From NCBI RefSeq assembly GCF_902364025.1, contig NZ_CABJCG010000017.1, positions 1 through 64,000 on the forward strand: 64,000 nt of DNA. Reading direction: 5' to 3'. Numbering within the stretch: position 1 is the stretch's first letter; every line of letters begins with the position of its first letter. Below are positions 34,364-42,521 of the stretch, piece after piece. The notes under the pieces were generated by a model that was not told where the DNA came from, made no database searches, and saw nothing but the letters and a program-made list of their open reading frames with translations. The translations under genes and the position numbers were made by a program. This DNA comes from Enterocloster lavalensis. GTDB lineage: Bacteria; Bacillota; Clostridia; Lachnospirales; Lachnospiraceae.

Positions 34364-35203
34364 TCAGCGGATTCTGGTCAGCCGGTCCATCAGCTCCTCA
34401 AAGCACACTCCGTTCTCCACCGGAATCTCGAGCTCCTCGGACTTGCGGATGCAATCCCGGACAAAGGAGGAGGCCAGGCGCACGGCCCGCTCCAGCGGGA
34501 AGCCCCGGACAAAGGCAGCGCTGACCACGGAGGCGAACACATCCCCAGTGCCCGGCCGCTCCCGACCCACCCGTTTGGTGCGGCAGATCACCGGCTCCCG
34601 CCCCTGCTCCGCCACGTAATTGGCCAGATAAACGCCCTGGGAGATGCCCGTGATCACCACGGAGCGCGCGCCCAGGCTGCGGATATCCTCCGCCAGAGCA
34701 TCCAGCTCCCGGATGGTCCAGCCCTCCCTGCGGTAAGGGCGGTCCGTGAGAATGCAGGCCTCGGTCAGGTTGGGCGTCACCACATCGCCCAGCCCCACCA
34801 GCCTGCGCATGCCCTCGCACATGGGCTCTGTGTAGGTGGCGTACTTTTTGCCGTTGTCCCCCATGATGGGGTCCACCACCACCTTGGTCTCAGGACCCTT
34901 GAATCGGCCGATCATATCCTCAACAATGCGGATCTGCTCCACGGAACCGAGAAACCCGCTGACGATACCGTCGAATTCCAGGCCCAGCTCCCCCCATTTT
35001 TCCAGGTAAGCGGGAAGCTTGGCTGTGTAATCGTCAAAGAAATAGACCGGGAAGCCGGTGTGGTTGCTCAGAATTGAGGTGGGCACCGGGCAGCACTGGA
35101 CCTTCATTGCCGATAAAATGGGAACAGCCACTGTCAGAGAACAGCGGCCATATCCTGATAGATCATTGATCATTGCAACTTTTTTCTGGTGAAATTGACT
35201 CAT
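34364..35203 (-). CDS. pdxK: Pyridoxal/pyridoxamine kinase
   Basis: This 279-residue ribokinase-fold enzyme phosphorylates vitamin B6 vitamers to the 5'-phosphates. MINDLSGYGRCSLTVAVPIL is the family's N-terminal signature, and PIMGDNGK and GTGDVFASVVSAAF carry the phosphate- and base-contact residues. The ATG at 35203 has AGGAG about 10 bases upstream. It follows the ECF S-component by 17 bp in a two-gene salvage operon (uptake then trapping by phosphorylation). An alternative call, hydroxymethylpyrimidine kinase, is less likely from the N-terminus. Confidence 0.9.
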   Translation of the reverse strand: MSQFHQKKVAMINDLSGYGRCSLTVAVPILSAMKVQCCPVPTSILSNHTGFPVYFFDDYTAKLPAYLEKWGELGLEFDGIVSGFLGSVEQIRIVEDMIGRFKGPETKVVVDPIMGDNGKKYATYTEPMCEGMRRLVGLGDVVTPNLTEACILTDRPYRREGWTIRELDALAEDIRSLGARSVVITGISQGVYLANYVAEQGREPVICRTKRVGRERPGTGDVFASVVSAAFVRGFPLERAVRLASSFVRDCIRKSEELEIPVENGVCFEELMDRLTRIR

Positions 35204-35220
35204 AGCTGGGAATCTCCTGC

Positions 35221-35838
35221 TTATTTCATTTTCGCGAACATGCCGTTTTTGACCAGGGCGCTTCGCAGCGGCATATAGATTACCACGGAGGCCACGGCTG
35301 AGGTCACGGCGTTGATGGAGGTGGACGCGATATTCCACTTTAAGATCAGCTCCGCCGCCGGTTTACCCAGGATCAGCAGCTTGTAGTAGTAGCCCAGCAG
35401 CGGATCAAAGATCACATTGAACAGCAGTCCGCTGACCGCCGCGGCAATCACCCAGCGCAATATGCGGGCCCTGTCCGTGATCTGGTTGATCTTTCCCATG
35501 TGATGGGCCACAAAGCCGGTGATAAAACCGATGCAGAACTTTAAAATAAAGGTTTTGGGCGCGTACACCACATAGATGGGATCCATCAGGTCGCCGATGG
35601 TCATGCCGATGGCGCCGCCCACTCCGCCGTAGGTGCCGCCGATCAGCAGCGCCCCGAGCACACAGACCGCGTTGCCCAGGTGAATGGAGGTGGCGTCCCC
35701 GCCCGGCAGGGTGATCTTGATCTGCAGGAAGGTGAACACCACGTAGGACAGGGCCGCGAACAGGCCGGTCAGGGCGATTTTATAGTTGCGGCCCGCGGCC
35801 GCCTCATGGTTTGACACATGTACGCTGGTTGCTTTCAT
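35221..35838 (-). CDS. ECF transporter S-component, probable vitamin B6 uptake
   Basis: This 205-residue protein has about six transmembrane helices and the ECF S-component pattern: an N-terminal RNYKIALTGLFAALSYVVF with the small-residue helix that contacts EcfT, then LGNAVCVLGALLIGG. The vitamin cannot be told from the protein alone. The pyridoxal kinase 17 bp downstream makes B6 the best guess, comparable to the predicted PdxU group. The shared ECF energising module is not in this window. The ATG at 35838 has GAGGAGAG upstream. Confidence 0.8.
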   Translation of the reverse strand: MKATSVHVSNHEAAAGRNYKIALTGLFAALSYVVFTFLQIKITLPGGDATSIHLGNAVCVLGALLIGGTYGGVGGAIGMTIGDLMDPIYVVYAPKTFILKFCIGFITGFVAHHMGKINQITDRARILRWVIAAAVSGLLFNVIFDPLLGYYYKLLILGKPAAELILKWNIASTSINAVTSAVASVVIYMPLRSALVKNGMFAKMK

Positions 35839-36012
35839 AATCTGAACTCTCCTCTTTTTCCGTTCCCGCAGAGAGGGCTTTAAAAGGCTTCCCGCCGCGG
35901 TGTAAACCACAGCCGGTCAAACCACTCTCTGCTGCTGTCCCTTATCCTATCACGGAAGTGGAGTGTTATAAATAACCAGTTTGTGCTTTTTTGACCAGTC
36001 CAGCAGCAGGGT

Positions 36013-36243
36013 AAGAACCTGCCGCCGGGCGGGGCCGCCGGTTTCTGCGCGAGGCTCTGACGCCCCGGTTTCTGCCGCCGGACTGGGCCCGCCGGTTTCT
36101 GCGCAAACCCTTGACGCCTCCGCTTCTGCCGCCGGGGCGGGGCCGCCGGTTTCTGCGCGAGGCTCTGACGTCCCGGTTTCTGCCGCCGGGCTGGGCCCGC
36201 CCGTTTCTGCGCGACCCCTTGATGCCTCCGCTTCCACCGCCGG
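36013..36243. repeat. GC-rich minisatellite downstream of thiN
   Basis: About eight copies of a roughly 27-bp unit (CCGGTTTCTGC...) form a higher-order 108-bp duplication, seen from the match of 36031 onward with 36139 onward. Because the period is a multiple of three and has no stops, the minus strand can be read as nine-residue units such as ETGGPSPAA and ETGTSEPRA. The remaining part of the gap before the pdx operon (35839-36012) holds that operon's leader. Confidence 0.8.
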
Positions 36244-36245
36244 TC

Positions 36246-36896
36246 TCAGTCGTGGGATTCCACACAGATCAGCACCCCGTCCGTAAATGTGATCCGCCCG
36301 GTCTCCCCGGTCAGCTCGTTGCTGATACACAGGCTGGTTCCGATCTCGATATCCTTCTCAAACAGCGGGTACTTGAAGCCCTCCAGGGTGATCCCGTTCA
36401 CCTGCTCCGTCAGGGGTAAAAAGGAAATGTATTTGCCCCACAGGGCGCTGCGCTTGAACTCGTGCTCCCCGTCGATCAGATAAATCCGGTTTTGGGGATC
36501 GGCGAGCCAGGCGTGGATGCCCTTCTGAAGGCAGGGAAACAGCAGGTGGATATTGCCCAGCATGTGGTCGATCCGCCCCCCGGTGGCCCCCAGCACGGCG
36601 ATCTCGCCGCTGCCGATGGCCTGGGCCTTTTGCAGGGCCAGCTCCGTGTCCGTCTCGTCCTTCTCCGGCTGATGCACGTCCCACACAATGTGTTCCATGC
36701 GCCGGTATCGCTCCAGAATCTCCGGCTTTACGGTGTCAAAGTCCCCAACGATCAGATCGGGCACCAGCCCAAGGGCCGCGGCCTGCTCCAGACCGGCGTC
36801 CACGGCGATCACCTTGTCAAACCGTTCATTTTCTAAAAAAGACCCGGCGAAATCCAGGTCAATGGTTCCGCCGGTGATAATCAGACATCGTCTCAT
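36246..36896 (-). CDS. thiN: Thiamine diphosphokinase
   Basis: This 216-residue enzyme makes thiamine diphosphate from thiamine and ATP. The motifs AVDAGLEQAAALGLVPDLIVGDFD and KDETDTELAL contact ATP and metal, and ATGGRIDHMLGN is diagnostic. Family length is about 210. The start at 36896 overlaps rpe by 4 bp. It ends the long priA-to-thiN operon. Its stop codon lies just before a minisatellite that stays open in the -1 frame. Confidence 0.94.
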   Translation of the reverse strand: MRRCLIITGGTIDLDFAGSFLENERFDKVIAVDAGLEQAAALGLVPDLIVGDFDTVKPEILERYRRMEHIVWDVHQPEKDETDTELALQKAQAIGSGEIAVLGATGGRIDHMLGNIHLLFPCLQKGIHAWLADPQNRIYLIDGEHEFKRSALWGKYISFLPLTEQVNGITLEGFKYPLFEKDIEIGTSLCISNELTGETGRITFTDGVLICVESHD

Positions 36897-37555
36897 CTCT
36901 CATATTCCTTAAAAATATTCATAAATGTCTCCACATTGGCCTTCACGTCGCCGCCGAACACAGCGGAACCCGCCACCAGCACGTTGGCTCCCGCCTCGAT
37001 GAGCGGGCGGATGGTGTCGCGGTTGACACCGCCGTCCACCTGGATATCCGTGGATAAGCCCTTGCGGTCAAAGTATTGGCGCAGCGCGCGGACCTTATCC
37101 AGCGTGTAGGGGATAAACTTCTGTCCGCCGAAGCCCGGGTTCACCGACATCACTAACACCATGTCCACCTGATCCAGCACGCACTCCAGTGTGCTCACCG
37201 GCGTGGCCGGGTTTAAGGCGACTCCCGCTTTGGCCCCCGAGGCCTTGATCTGGCCGATCACACGGTCCAGATGGGTGCAGGCCTCCTGGTGAACCGTGAT
37301 GATGTCCGCCCCGGCTGCCCGGATGCTCTCCACATAGCGGCCCGGGTCCTCCACCATCATATGAACGTCAAACACCAGGTCCGTGTAGCCCCTCAGGGAG
37401 GCGATCACCGGCATCCCGAAGGAAATGCTGGGGACAAAGGCCCCGTCCATCACGTCCAGATGAAGGTAAGACGCACCACCCTCCCGGGCTTTCGCGGTAT
37501 CCTCTGCAAGTTTTCCAAAGTCTGCGGCCAGCACAGACGGCGCTAAAATGTACAT
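36893..37555 (-). CDS. rpe: Ribulose-phosphate 3-epimerase
   Basis: This 220-residue TIM-barrel enzyme of the pentose phosphate pathway interconverts ribulose-5-P and xylulose-5-P. The motifs LHLDVMDGAFVPSISFG, VFDVHMMVEDP, VMSVNPGFGGQKF and QVDGGVN are all present, including metal-binding His and Asp. The ATG at 37555 has GGAG upstream and starts 2 bases after rsgA, a common Firmicutes order (prkC-rsgA-rpe-thiN). Confidence 0.97.
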   Translation of the reverse strand: MYILAPSVLAADFGKLAEDTAKAREGGASYLHLDVMDGAFVPSISFGMPVIASLRGYTDLVFDVHMMVEDPGRYVESIRAAGADIITVHQEACTHLDRVIGQIKASGAKAGVALNPATPVSTLECVLDQVDMVLVMSVNPGFGGQKFIPYTLDKVRALRQYFDRKGLSTDIQVDGGVNRDTIRPLIEAGANVLVAGSAVFGGDVKANVETFMNIFKEYER

Positions 37556-37557
37556 GT

Positions 37558-38436
37558 CTAGTATCTCCTTTTATTTTTCAGCTCCTGGTACATCAGGAGG
37601 TAATTGTCGTAGCGGCTCCTGGCCAGCTTTCCCTGGCTTAAGGCTTCCTTCACACCGCAGACCTTCTCGCCCACGTGGACGCAGCCCAGGAACTTACAGC
37701 CCTCCTCGAAGGCGGCGAATTCCGGGAAATAGTCCTTGAGCTCCCCGGCCTCCAGATCCTCCACATACATGGAGCTGAACCCCGGGGTGTCCATCATGAA
37801 GGTGTCCTCCCCGATGTGAAACAGCTGGGAGTGGCGGGTGGTGTGTTTGCCCCGCTCGATCTTGCGGCTGATATCCCCGGTCTCCATGGCGGCATCCGGG
37901 TGCAGCTCGTTGGTCAGGGAGGATTTCCCCACCCCGGAGGGCCCGGCCAGAACCGTGGTTTTTCCCTGCAGCCGCTCCCGGACCCGGTCCAGGCCCCGCT
38001 TGTCGACGGTGCTGATAAATTCCACCTCGTAGCCCGCCTGGCGGTAAATCTGACCGTACTGCTCCATCAGATCCCCTTCGCACAGATCCACCTTGTTGAA
38101 ACAGATCACCACCGGCACCTGCTGGCGCTCCATCATCACCAGAAAGCGGTCCAGAAGGTTTAAATTGGGCGCCGGATGGGTGATGGAAAACACCACCATA
38201 GCCTGGTCCACATTGGCCGCCGCAGGGCGCACCAGAGCGTTTTTCCGCGGCAGAATGCGGTCGATGTTGCCGGTGAGCTCCTCCTCGTCCAGCACGGAGA
38301 ACTCCACGTCGTCCCCAACCAGGGGCTTTATTTTTTTGTTGCGGAAAACGCCCTTGGCCTTGCACTCATACAGCCGGCTCTTTCCGTCGTGCACATAGTA
38401 AAATCCTGCAATTCCTTTGATAATCTTTCCGGTCAT
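37558..38436 (-). CDS. rsgA: Ribosome small subunit-dependent GTPase RsgA
   Basis: This 292-residue protein is a circularly permuted GTPase that acts late in 30S assembly. An N-terminal OB fold (about 1-65) is followed by G4 (CFNKVDL), G1 (AGPSGVGKSSLTN) and G3 (DTPGFSSM). A zinc finger with the C-X-H-X-C pattern GCVHVGEKVCGVKEAL is near residues 245-265. The ATG at 38436 has GGAG about 10 bases upstream and lies 7 bases after the kinase gene. In Firmicutes the PASTA kinase next door can phosphorylate RsgA. Confidence 0.96.
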   Translation of the reverse strand: MTGKIIKGIAGFYYVHDGKSRLYECKAKGVFRNKKIKPLVGDDVEFSVLDEEELTGNIDRILPRKNALVRPAAANVDQAMVVFSITHPAPNLNLLDRFLVMMERQQVPVVICFNKVDLCEGDLMEQYGQIYRQAGYEVEFISTVDKRGLDRVRERLQGKTTVLAGPSGVGKSSLTNELHPDAAMETGDISRKIERGKHTTRHSQLFHIGEDTFMMDTPGFSSMYVEDLEAGELKDYFPEFAAFEEGCKFLGCVHVGEKVCGVKEALSQGKLARSRYDNYLLMYQELKNKRRY

Positions 38437-38443
38437 ATGCGAA

Positions 38444-40630
38444 CTACTCCACTGGGAAAAACGATACGGGGTAGGACTGGATCACAGTGTTGTTCGTCAC
38501 GTCCACCACCTCCACCTCGCCGGTGTCCACGCCCCAGTATCCCTTGATTCTGGAGATGGAAACGGGAATGGTCTGGCTGCCCGCAATGGTGCGGGCCTCG
38601 ATCAGTGTCTCGTATTTGTCCTCATTGTTGACGCGCTGCTTTAAGCGGACCGCAACTCTTAAGCTGCTGGTCTGGGACGCCGGGCCGATGTAATTGCTCA
38701 GGTTGCAGGTGGTGTCGATGGAGCTGAGGTAGTATTTCCCTCCGTTCTCCTCCACAGACTCCCCTACTGCGCCGCTGCTCACCACAAAATTGACCGGCGA
38801 GCCCTTTGGCAGAATCGTGCCGTCCATCTCGGACTGGGTGATCACCACCCCGGGCGGAACCGTATCGCTGGGTTCGGTGGTAACCTCGCCCGGCTGCAAT
38901 CCCACCGCGGCCAGCATGGCGAGAGCCGCCTCCTGGGGCTGCCCCACCAGATGGGGCACCTGGCCCTCCACGGTTTTGGGGCCCTGGCTGACAAACAGCT
39001 CCACGCTGTCGCCCACCTTGGCCTCCTCCGGCTGGTAGCGGATCACCGTGTCCTTGGGCACGGCGTCGTTGTATTCCGGTTTCAGCTCAGCGGTCAGGCC
39101 CTTCTCCTCCAACAGCGTTTTCGCCGCGGCGCCGGTCAGACTGGTCAGGTTCAGCGCGGCTAAGTCCACCCGGTCGCTGCCCTTGCTGATGGTGACGCCC
39201 ACGGTGGCCCACTTTTTGACCACGCTGCCGGAGTCAAACTCCTGGGCCATCACCTGGCCCGGGTCGTAATTGTCCGAATACTCGGAACCGGTCACCCGCA
39301 TCACCAGGGACTCTTCCTTCAGCCTGGCCTCCGCCATGTCCTGGGGCATGCCAAGCACGCTGGGCACGTAGACCTGGTCGTTGGTGATGGTCACCTCCGG
39401 AGCCGTTCCCTCCGTGACCACGGACTCCTTGGTGGGCCGGACGCCGCTGCCCAGGTTGAACAGTCCGCCCAGCCTTGAAAACACGAACACCACCACCGCC
39501 ACAATAATGATGGCGGCCACGATGCCGAATATGGTCACGATGCGCTCAAACTGGCGGCTGACATCGTCGTTTCTGCTCTTTTTATCCGCCTCCGAGGGCT
39601 TGCGGTGCCCTTTTGCAGGGCGGCTTCTGCGGTGCGGCTCCCGCTTCTCGCCCTCTCCCGCCTGTCCGGCCGGTTCCTCCTGGGAATCCGCCTTCTTACT
39701 GATCTGGCGGCTGCCCTCCTGGATTTTTGCCATCTCCTCAGGGCTCATGGTCTTGGTCTGACCCATCTCGTCCACCGGCCCGTCTGCGGCGGGCACAAGG
39801 TCGCTGTCCGGGTTTAAAATGGCCTTGTGCAGGTCCGAGATCACCTCCGCCACGCTGGAATACCGGCGGCCCGGCTCCTTCTGGATGCATTTCAGAATGA
39901 TCTGCTCCATGGCCCGGCCCGTCTCCGGGTTCAGCTCTCCCGGCGGAGTCACCGGTTCCTGAATGTGCGCCATAGCCACGGCCACGGAGGTGTCGCCCTG
40001 GAAGGGAACCTGGCCGGTGACCATCTCGTACATGGTGATTCCGAAGGAATAGATGTCGCTGCGCGCGTCGCAGGCCAGACCCTTGGCCTGCTCCGGCGCG
40101 ATATAGTGGACCGAGCCCACCGCCAGCGCCCCTGCCGTCTGGGCGGAGACCGCCCGGGCGATGCCAAAGTCCGCCACCTTCACCTTGCCGTCCCGGCTGA
40201 TGATGATGTTCTGGGGTTTGATATCCCGGTGGATGATGTGGTTCTCATGGGCGGCCGCGATGCCCTTGGCCACCTGGAGCGCCACGCCGATGGCTTCCTT
40301 GGTCTCCATTCTGCCCTTTTTCTCAATGTACTGCTTGAGGGTGATCCCGTCCACCAGCTCCATCACGATATAGTGCAGCTCCCCCTCGTCCACAACGTCG
40401 TAGACATTGACAATGTTGGGGTTGGACAGGCGGGCCGCTGCCTGGGCCTCCATCTTGAACTTCTTTACAAAGGTGTCGTCGGAGGTGAACTCCTCCTTCA
40501 GCACCTTGATGGCCACCAGGCGGTTTAAGGTGTGGCACTGGGCCTTATATACATCGGACATACCCCCGGACCCGATGCGGTCCAGAATCTCGTAACGGTC
40601 CTGCAAAAATGTTCCAATGCTTAAGCTCAT
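38444..40630 (-). CDS. prkC: PASTA-domain Ser/Thr protein kinase
   Basis: This 728-residue membrane kinase has a cytoplasmic kinase domain (about 13-270) with K42, the HRD loop at 134-136 and DFG at 154-156. A charged linker follows, then one transmembrane helix near 380-400 (VTIFGIVAAIIIVAVVVFVF) and about three extracellular PASTA repeats (VPSVLGM..., LTSLTGAAAKTLLE..., VPHLVGQ...). These bind muropeptides or lipid II. It controls growth, wall synthesis or spore germination in relatives. The start overlaps the phosphatase stop by 4 bp. Confidence 0.95.
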   Translation of the reverse strand: MSLSIGTFLQDRYEILDRIGSGGMSDVYKAQCHTLNRLVAIKVLKEEFTSDDTFVKKFKMEAQAAARLSNPNIVNVYDVVDEGELHYIVMELVDGITLKQYIEKKGRMETKEAIGVALQVAKGIAAAHENHIIHRDIKPQNIIISRDGKVKVADFGIARAVSAQTAGALAVGSVHYIAPEQAKGLACDARSDIYSFGITMYEMVTGQVPFQGDTSVAVAMAHIQEPVTPPGELNPETGRAMEQIILKCIQKEPGRRYSSVAEVISDLHKAILNPDSDLVPAADGPVDEMGQTKTMSPEEMAKIQEGSRQISKKADSQEEPAGQAGEGEKREPHRRSRPAKGHRKPSEADKKSRNDDVSRQFERIVTIFGIVAAIIIVAVVVFVFSRLGGLFNLGSGVRPTKESVVTEGTAPEVTITNDQVYVPSVLGMPQDMAEARLKEESLVMRVTGSEYSDNYDPGQVMAQEFDSGSVVKKWATVGVTISKGSDRVDLAALNLTSLTGAAAKTLLEEKGLTAELKPEYNDAVPKDTVIRYQPEEAKVGDSVELFVSQGPKTVEGQVPHLVGQPQEAALAMLAAVGLQPGEVTTEPSDTVPPGVVITQSEMDGTILPKGSPVNFVVSSGAVGESVEENGGKYYLSSIDTTCNLSNYIGPASQTSSLRVAVRLKQRVNNEDKYETLIEARTIAGSQTIPVSISRIKGYWGVDTGEVEVVDVTNNTVIQSYPVSFFPVE

Positions 40631-41370
40631 GTGGTCACCCCGCTTTCCAGGGGCTTCACCAGCACCACCGCAATGTTGTCATTCCCGCCGCGGCGGTTGG
40701 CCTCGGCGATCAGGGCGGAAGCCTTCTCCCTCATGGTGCCCGGCCCGGAAACGATGCGGCAGATGTCCCGGTCCTCCACCATGTTGGTCAGGCCGTCGGA
40801 GCAGAGTAAGAAGTAATCCCCCGGCTCCAGGTCCACCTCAAAGAAGTCCGTGTCCACGGTCTCGCTGATGCCCATGGCCCGGGTGATGATGTTCTTCTGC
40901 CGGTTGTAGGCGCTGCTGTCCCGCTCCATCTGGCCCATGGCCACCATCTCCTCCACATAGGAGTGGTCCCGGGTCACCTGATGGATCAGGCTGCCGTGGA
41001 TCAGGTACAGGCGGCTGTCCCCCACGTTCGCCACGTAGAGAATATTGTCCTCCACCACCCCGGCCACCAGGGTGCAGCCCATGCCGTAAAACTCCTCCTG
41101 GCTTAAGGACTCCTTGTAAAGGCCGCGGTTCACCTGGTCGATGGCGTTTTTCAGCTGTCCCACCACGCCGGTTCCCCTGTGTTTGTTCAGATAGATCACC
41201 AGGTTCTCCACCATGTAGCGGGAAGCGTAGTCCCCCGCCCGGTGGCCGCCCATGCCGTCCGCGACCAAAAAGAGGTTGGGCAGAGTGCCCACCGGCTCCG
41301 GGGAGGCGTAAATGTAATCCTGATTCATGGCGCGGACCCTTCCCACGTCGGTCAATGCGTAGCTTTCCAT
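40627..41370 (-). CDS. prpC: PP2C-type Ser/Thr phosphatase (Stp/PrpC)
   Basis: This 247-residue metal-dependent phosphatase reverses the kinase encoded next to it. The metal-binding DGMGG motif appears in FLVADGMGGHRAGD near residue 37, the GDSR motif in NVGDSRLYLI near 117, and SDGLTNMV near 190. The start at 41370 is 2 bases after rlmN. The PrpC-PrkC pair with 4-bp overlap is standard. Confidence 0.96.
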   Translation of the reverse strand: MESYALTDVGRVRAMNQDYIYASPEPVGTLPNLFLVADGMGGHRAGDYASRYMVENLVIYLNKHRGTGVVGQLKNAIDQVNRGLYKESLSQEEFYGMGCTLVAGVVEDNILYVANVGDSRLYLIHGSLIHQVTRDHSYVEEMVAMGQMERDSSAYNRQKNIITRAMGISETVDTDFFEVDLEPGDYFLLCSDGLTNMVEDRDICRIVSGPGTMREKASALIAEANRRGGNDNIAVVLVKPLESGVTT

Positions 41371-41372
41371 GG

Positions 41373-42479
41373 TTATTCCCCGCTCCTTTCCGTCATTTCA
41401 TCCTGCCCGCCGCCCTGCGCCTTCTCCTCATCCAGGAAACCCTTGCGCAGCTGGCCGCAGGCGCCGCCTATGTCGCGGCCCATCTCTCTTCTAATGGTAA
41501 CATTTATACCGTTTTTTTCAAGCAGATTTTTAAAATCCTGAATCTCCTTCTGGCCCGACTGCACGAAATCCCGCTCCTTGATGGGATTCACCGGGATCAG
41601 ATTCACGTGGCCGTGTTCATGGCGGATCAGCTTCGACAGCGCGGCCGCCTCCCTCAGGTTGTCGTTGACCCCGTGGACCAGGCTGTACTCAAAGGTCAGC
41701 CGGCGTCCCGTCTGCTGGTAGTAATACCGGCAGGCCGCCAGCACATCCTTCAGACAATAGCGGTTGGCGATGGGCATCAGGGTCTTTCGCACCTCGTCGT
41801 CCGGCGCGTGGAGGGACAGGGCCAGGGTGATCTGAAACCCTTCCTCCGCCAGCCGGCGGATCTCCGGCACCAGGCCGCAGGTGGAGACCGTGAGGTTGCG
41901 CTGGCTGATATTGAGCCCTTTCTCGTGGGAGATCAGGCGGATAAACCGCACCAGGTTGTCGTAGTTGTCCATGGGTTCGCCGGACCCCATCACCACCACG
42001 TTTGACACCCGTTCTCCGGTGATCCGCTGAATCCGGTAGATCTGGTCCAGCATCTCCGACGGCCGCAGGTTCCTCGCCAGCCCGTCCAGGGTGGAGGCGC
42101 AGAAACGGCAGCCCATGCGGCAGCCCGCCTGGGAGGAGATGCACACGGAATTCCCGTGGTGGTACTGCATCCACACGCTCTCGATGATGTTGCCGTCCGC
42201 CAGGGCAAAGAGATACTTTCTGGTGCCGTCTATATTTGAAACCTTCTCGTCCACCACCCGCAGGCAGGTGAGGGAGCAGGCTTCATCCAGCTTTCTCTGC
42301 AGCTCCTTTGAGATGCTGGTCATCTCCTCAAACCGCTCCGCCAGCTTGACGTGGAGCCAGTCGTAAATCTGTTTGGCCCGGAAAGGCTTCTCGCCCAGCT
42401 CCTTTAAAAACGCCTCCAGCTCCTCCGGCGTCATGGACTTGATATCTATTTTACCGTTATGGTCCTTTAAATCCAACAT
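41373..42479 (-). CDS. rlmN: 23S rRNA (adenine2503-C2)/tRNA m2A methyltransferase RlmN
   Basis: This 368-residue radical SAM enzyme methylates A2503 of 23S rRNA and A37 of some tRNAs. The cluster ligands are C120, C124 and C127 (QAGCRMGCRFCAST). The conserved GMGEP-type motif reads VMGSGEPMDNYDN (GSGEP in place of GMGEP), and FEYSLVHGVND and the distal catalytic Cys in GGACGQL follow. The ATG at 42479 is preceded by TAGGAG; a GTG two codons earlier overlaps that site. Confidence 0.95.
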   Translation of the reverse strand: MLDLKDHNGKIDIKSMTPEELEAFLKELGEKPFRAKQIYDWLHVKLAERFEEMTSISKELQRKLDEACSLTCLRVVDEKVSNIDGTRKYLFALADGNIIESVWMQYHHGNSVCISSQAGCRMGCRFCASTLDGLARNLRPSEMLDQIYRIQRITGERVSNVVVMGSGEPMDNYDNLVRFIRLISHEKGLNISQRNLTVSTCGLVPEIRRLAEEGFQITLALSLHAPDDEVRKTLMPIANRYCLKDVLAACRYYYQQTGRRLTFEYSLVHGVNDNLREAAALSKLIRHEHGHVNLIPVNPIKERDFVQSGQKEIQDFKNLLEKNGINVTIRREMGRDIGGACGQLRKGFLDEEKAQGGGQDEMTERSGE

Positions 42480-42521
42480 ATACACTCCTAATACGCTTCT
42501 GTCCCGCGTCCCTTGTCCTGT

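Noticed and set aside
35966..36265. Arg/Gly-rich open frame in the minisatellite as a separate gene
   Set aside because: All minus-strand frames of the repeat are open because the period is divisible by three; there is no ribosome site or independent promoter.
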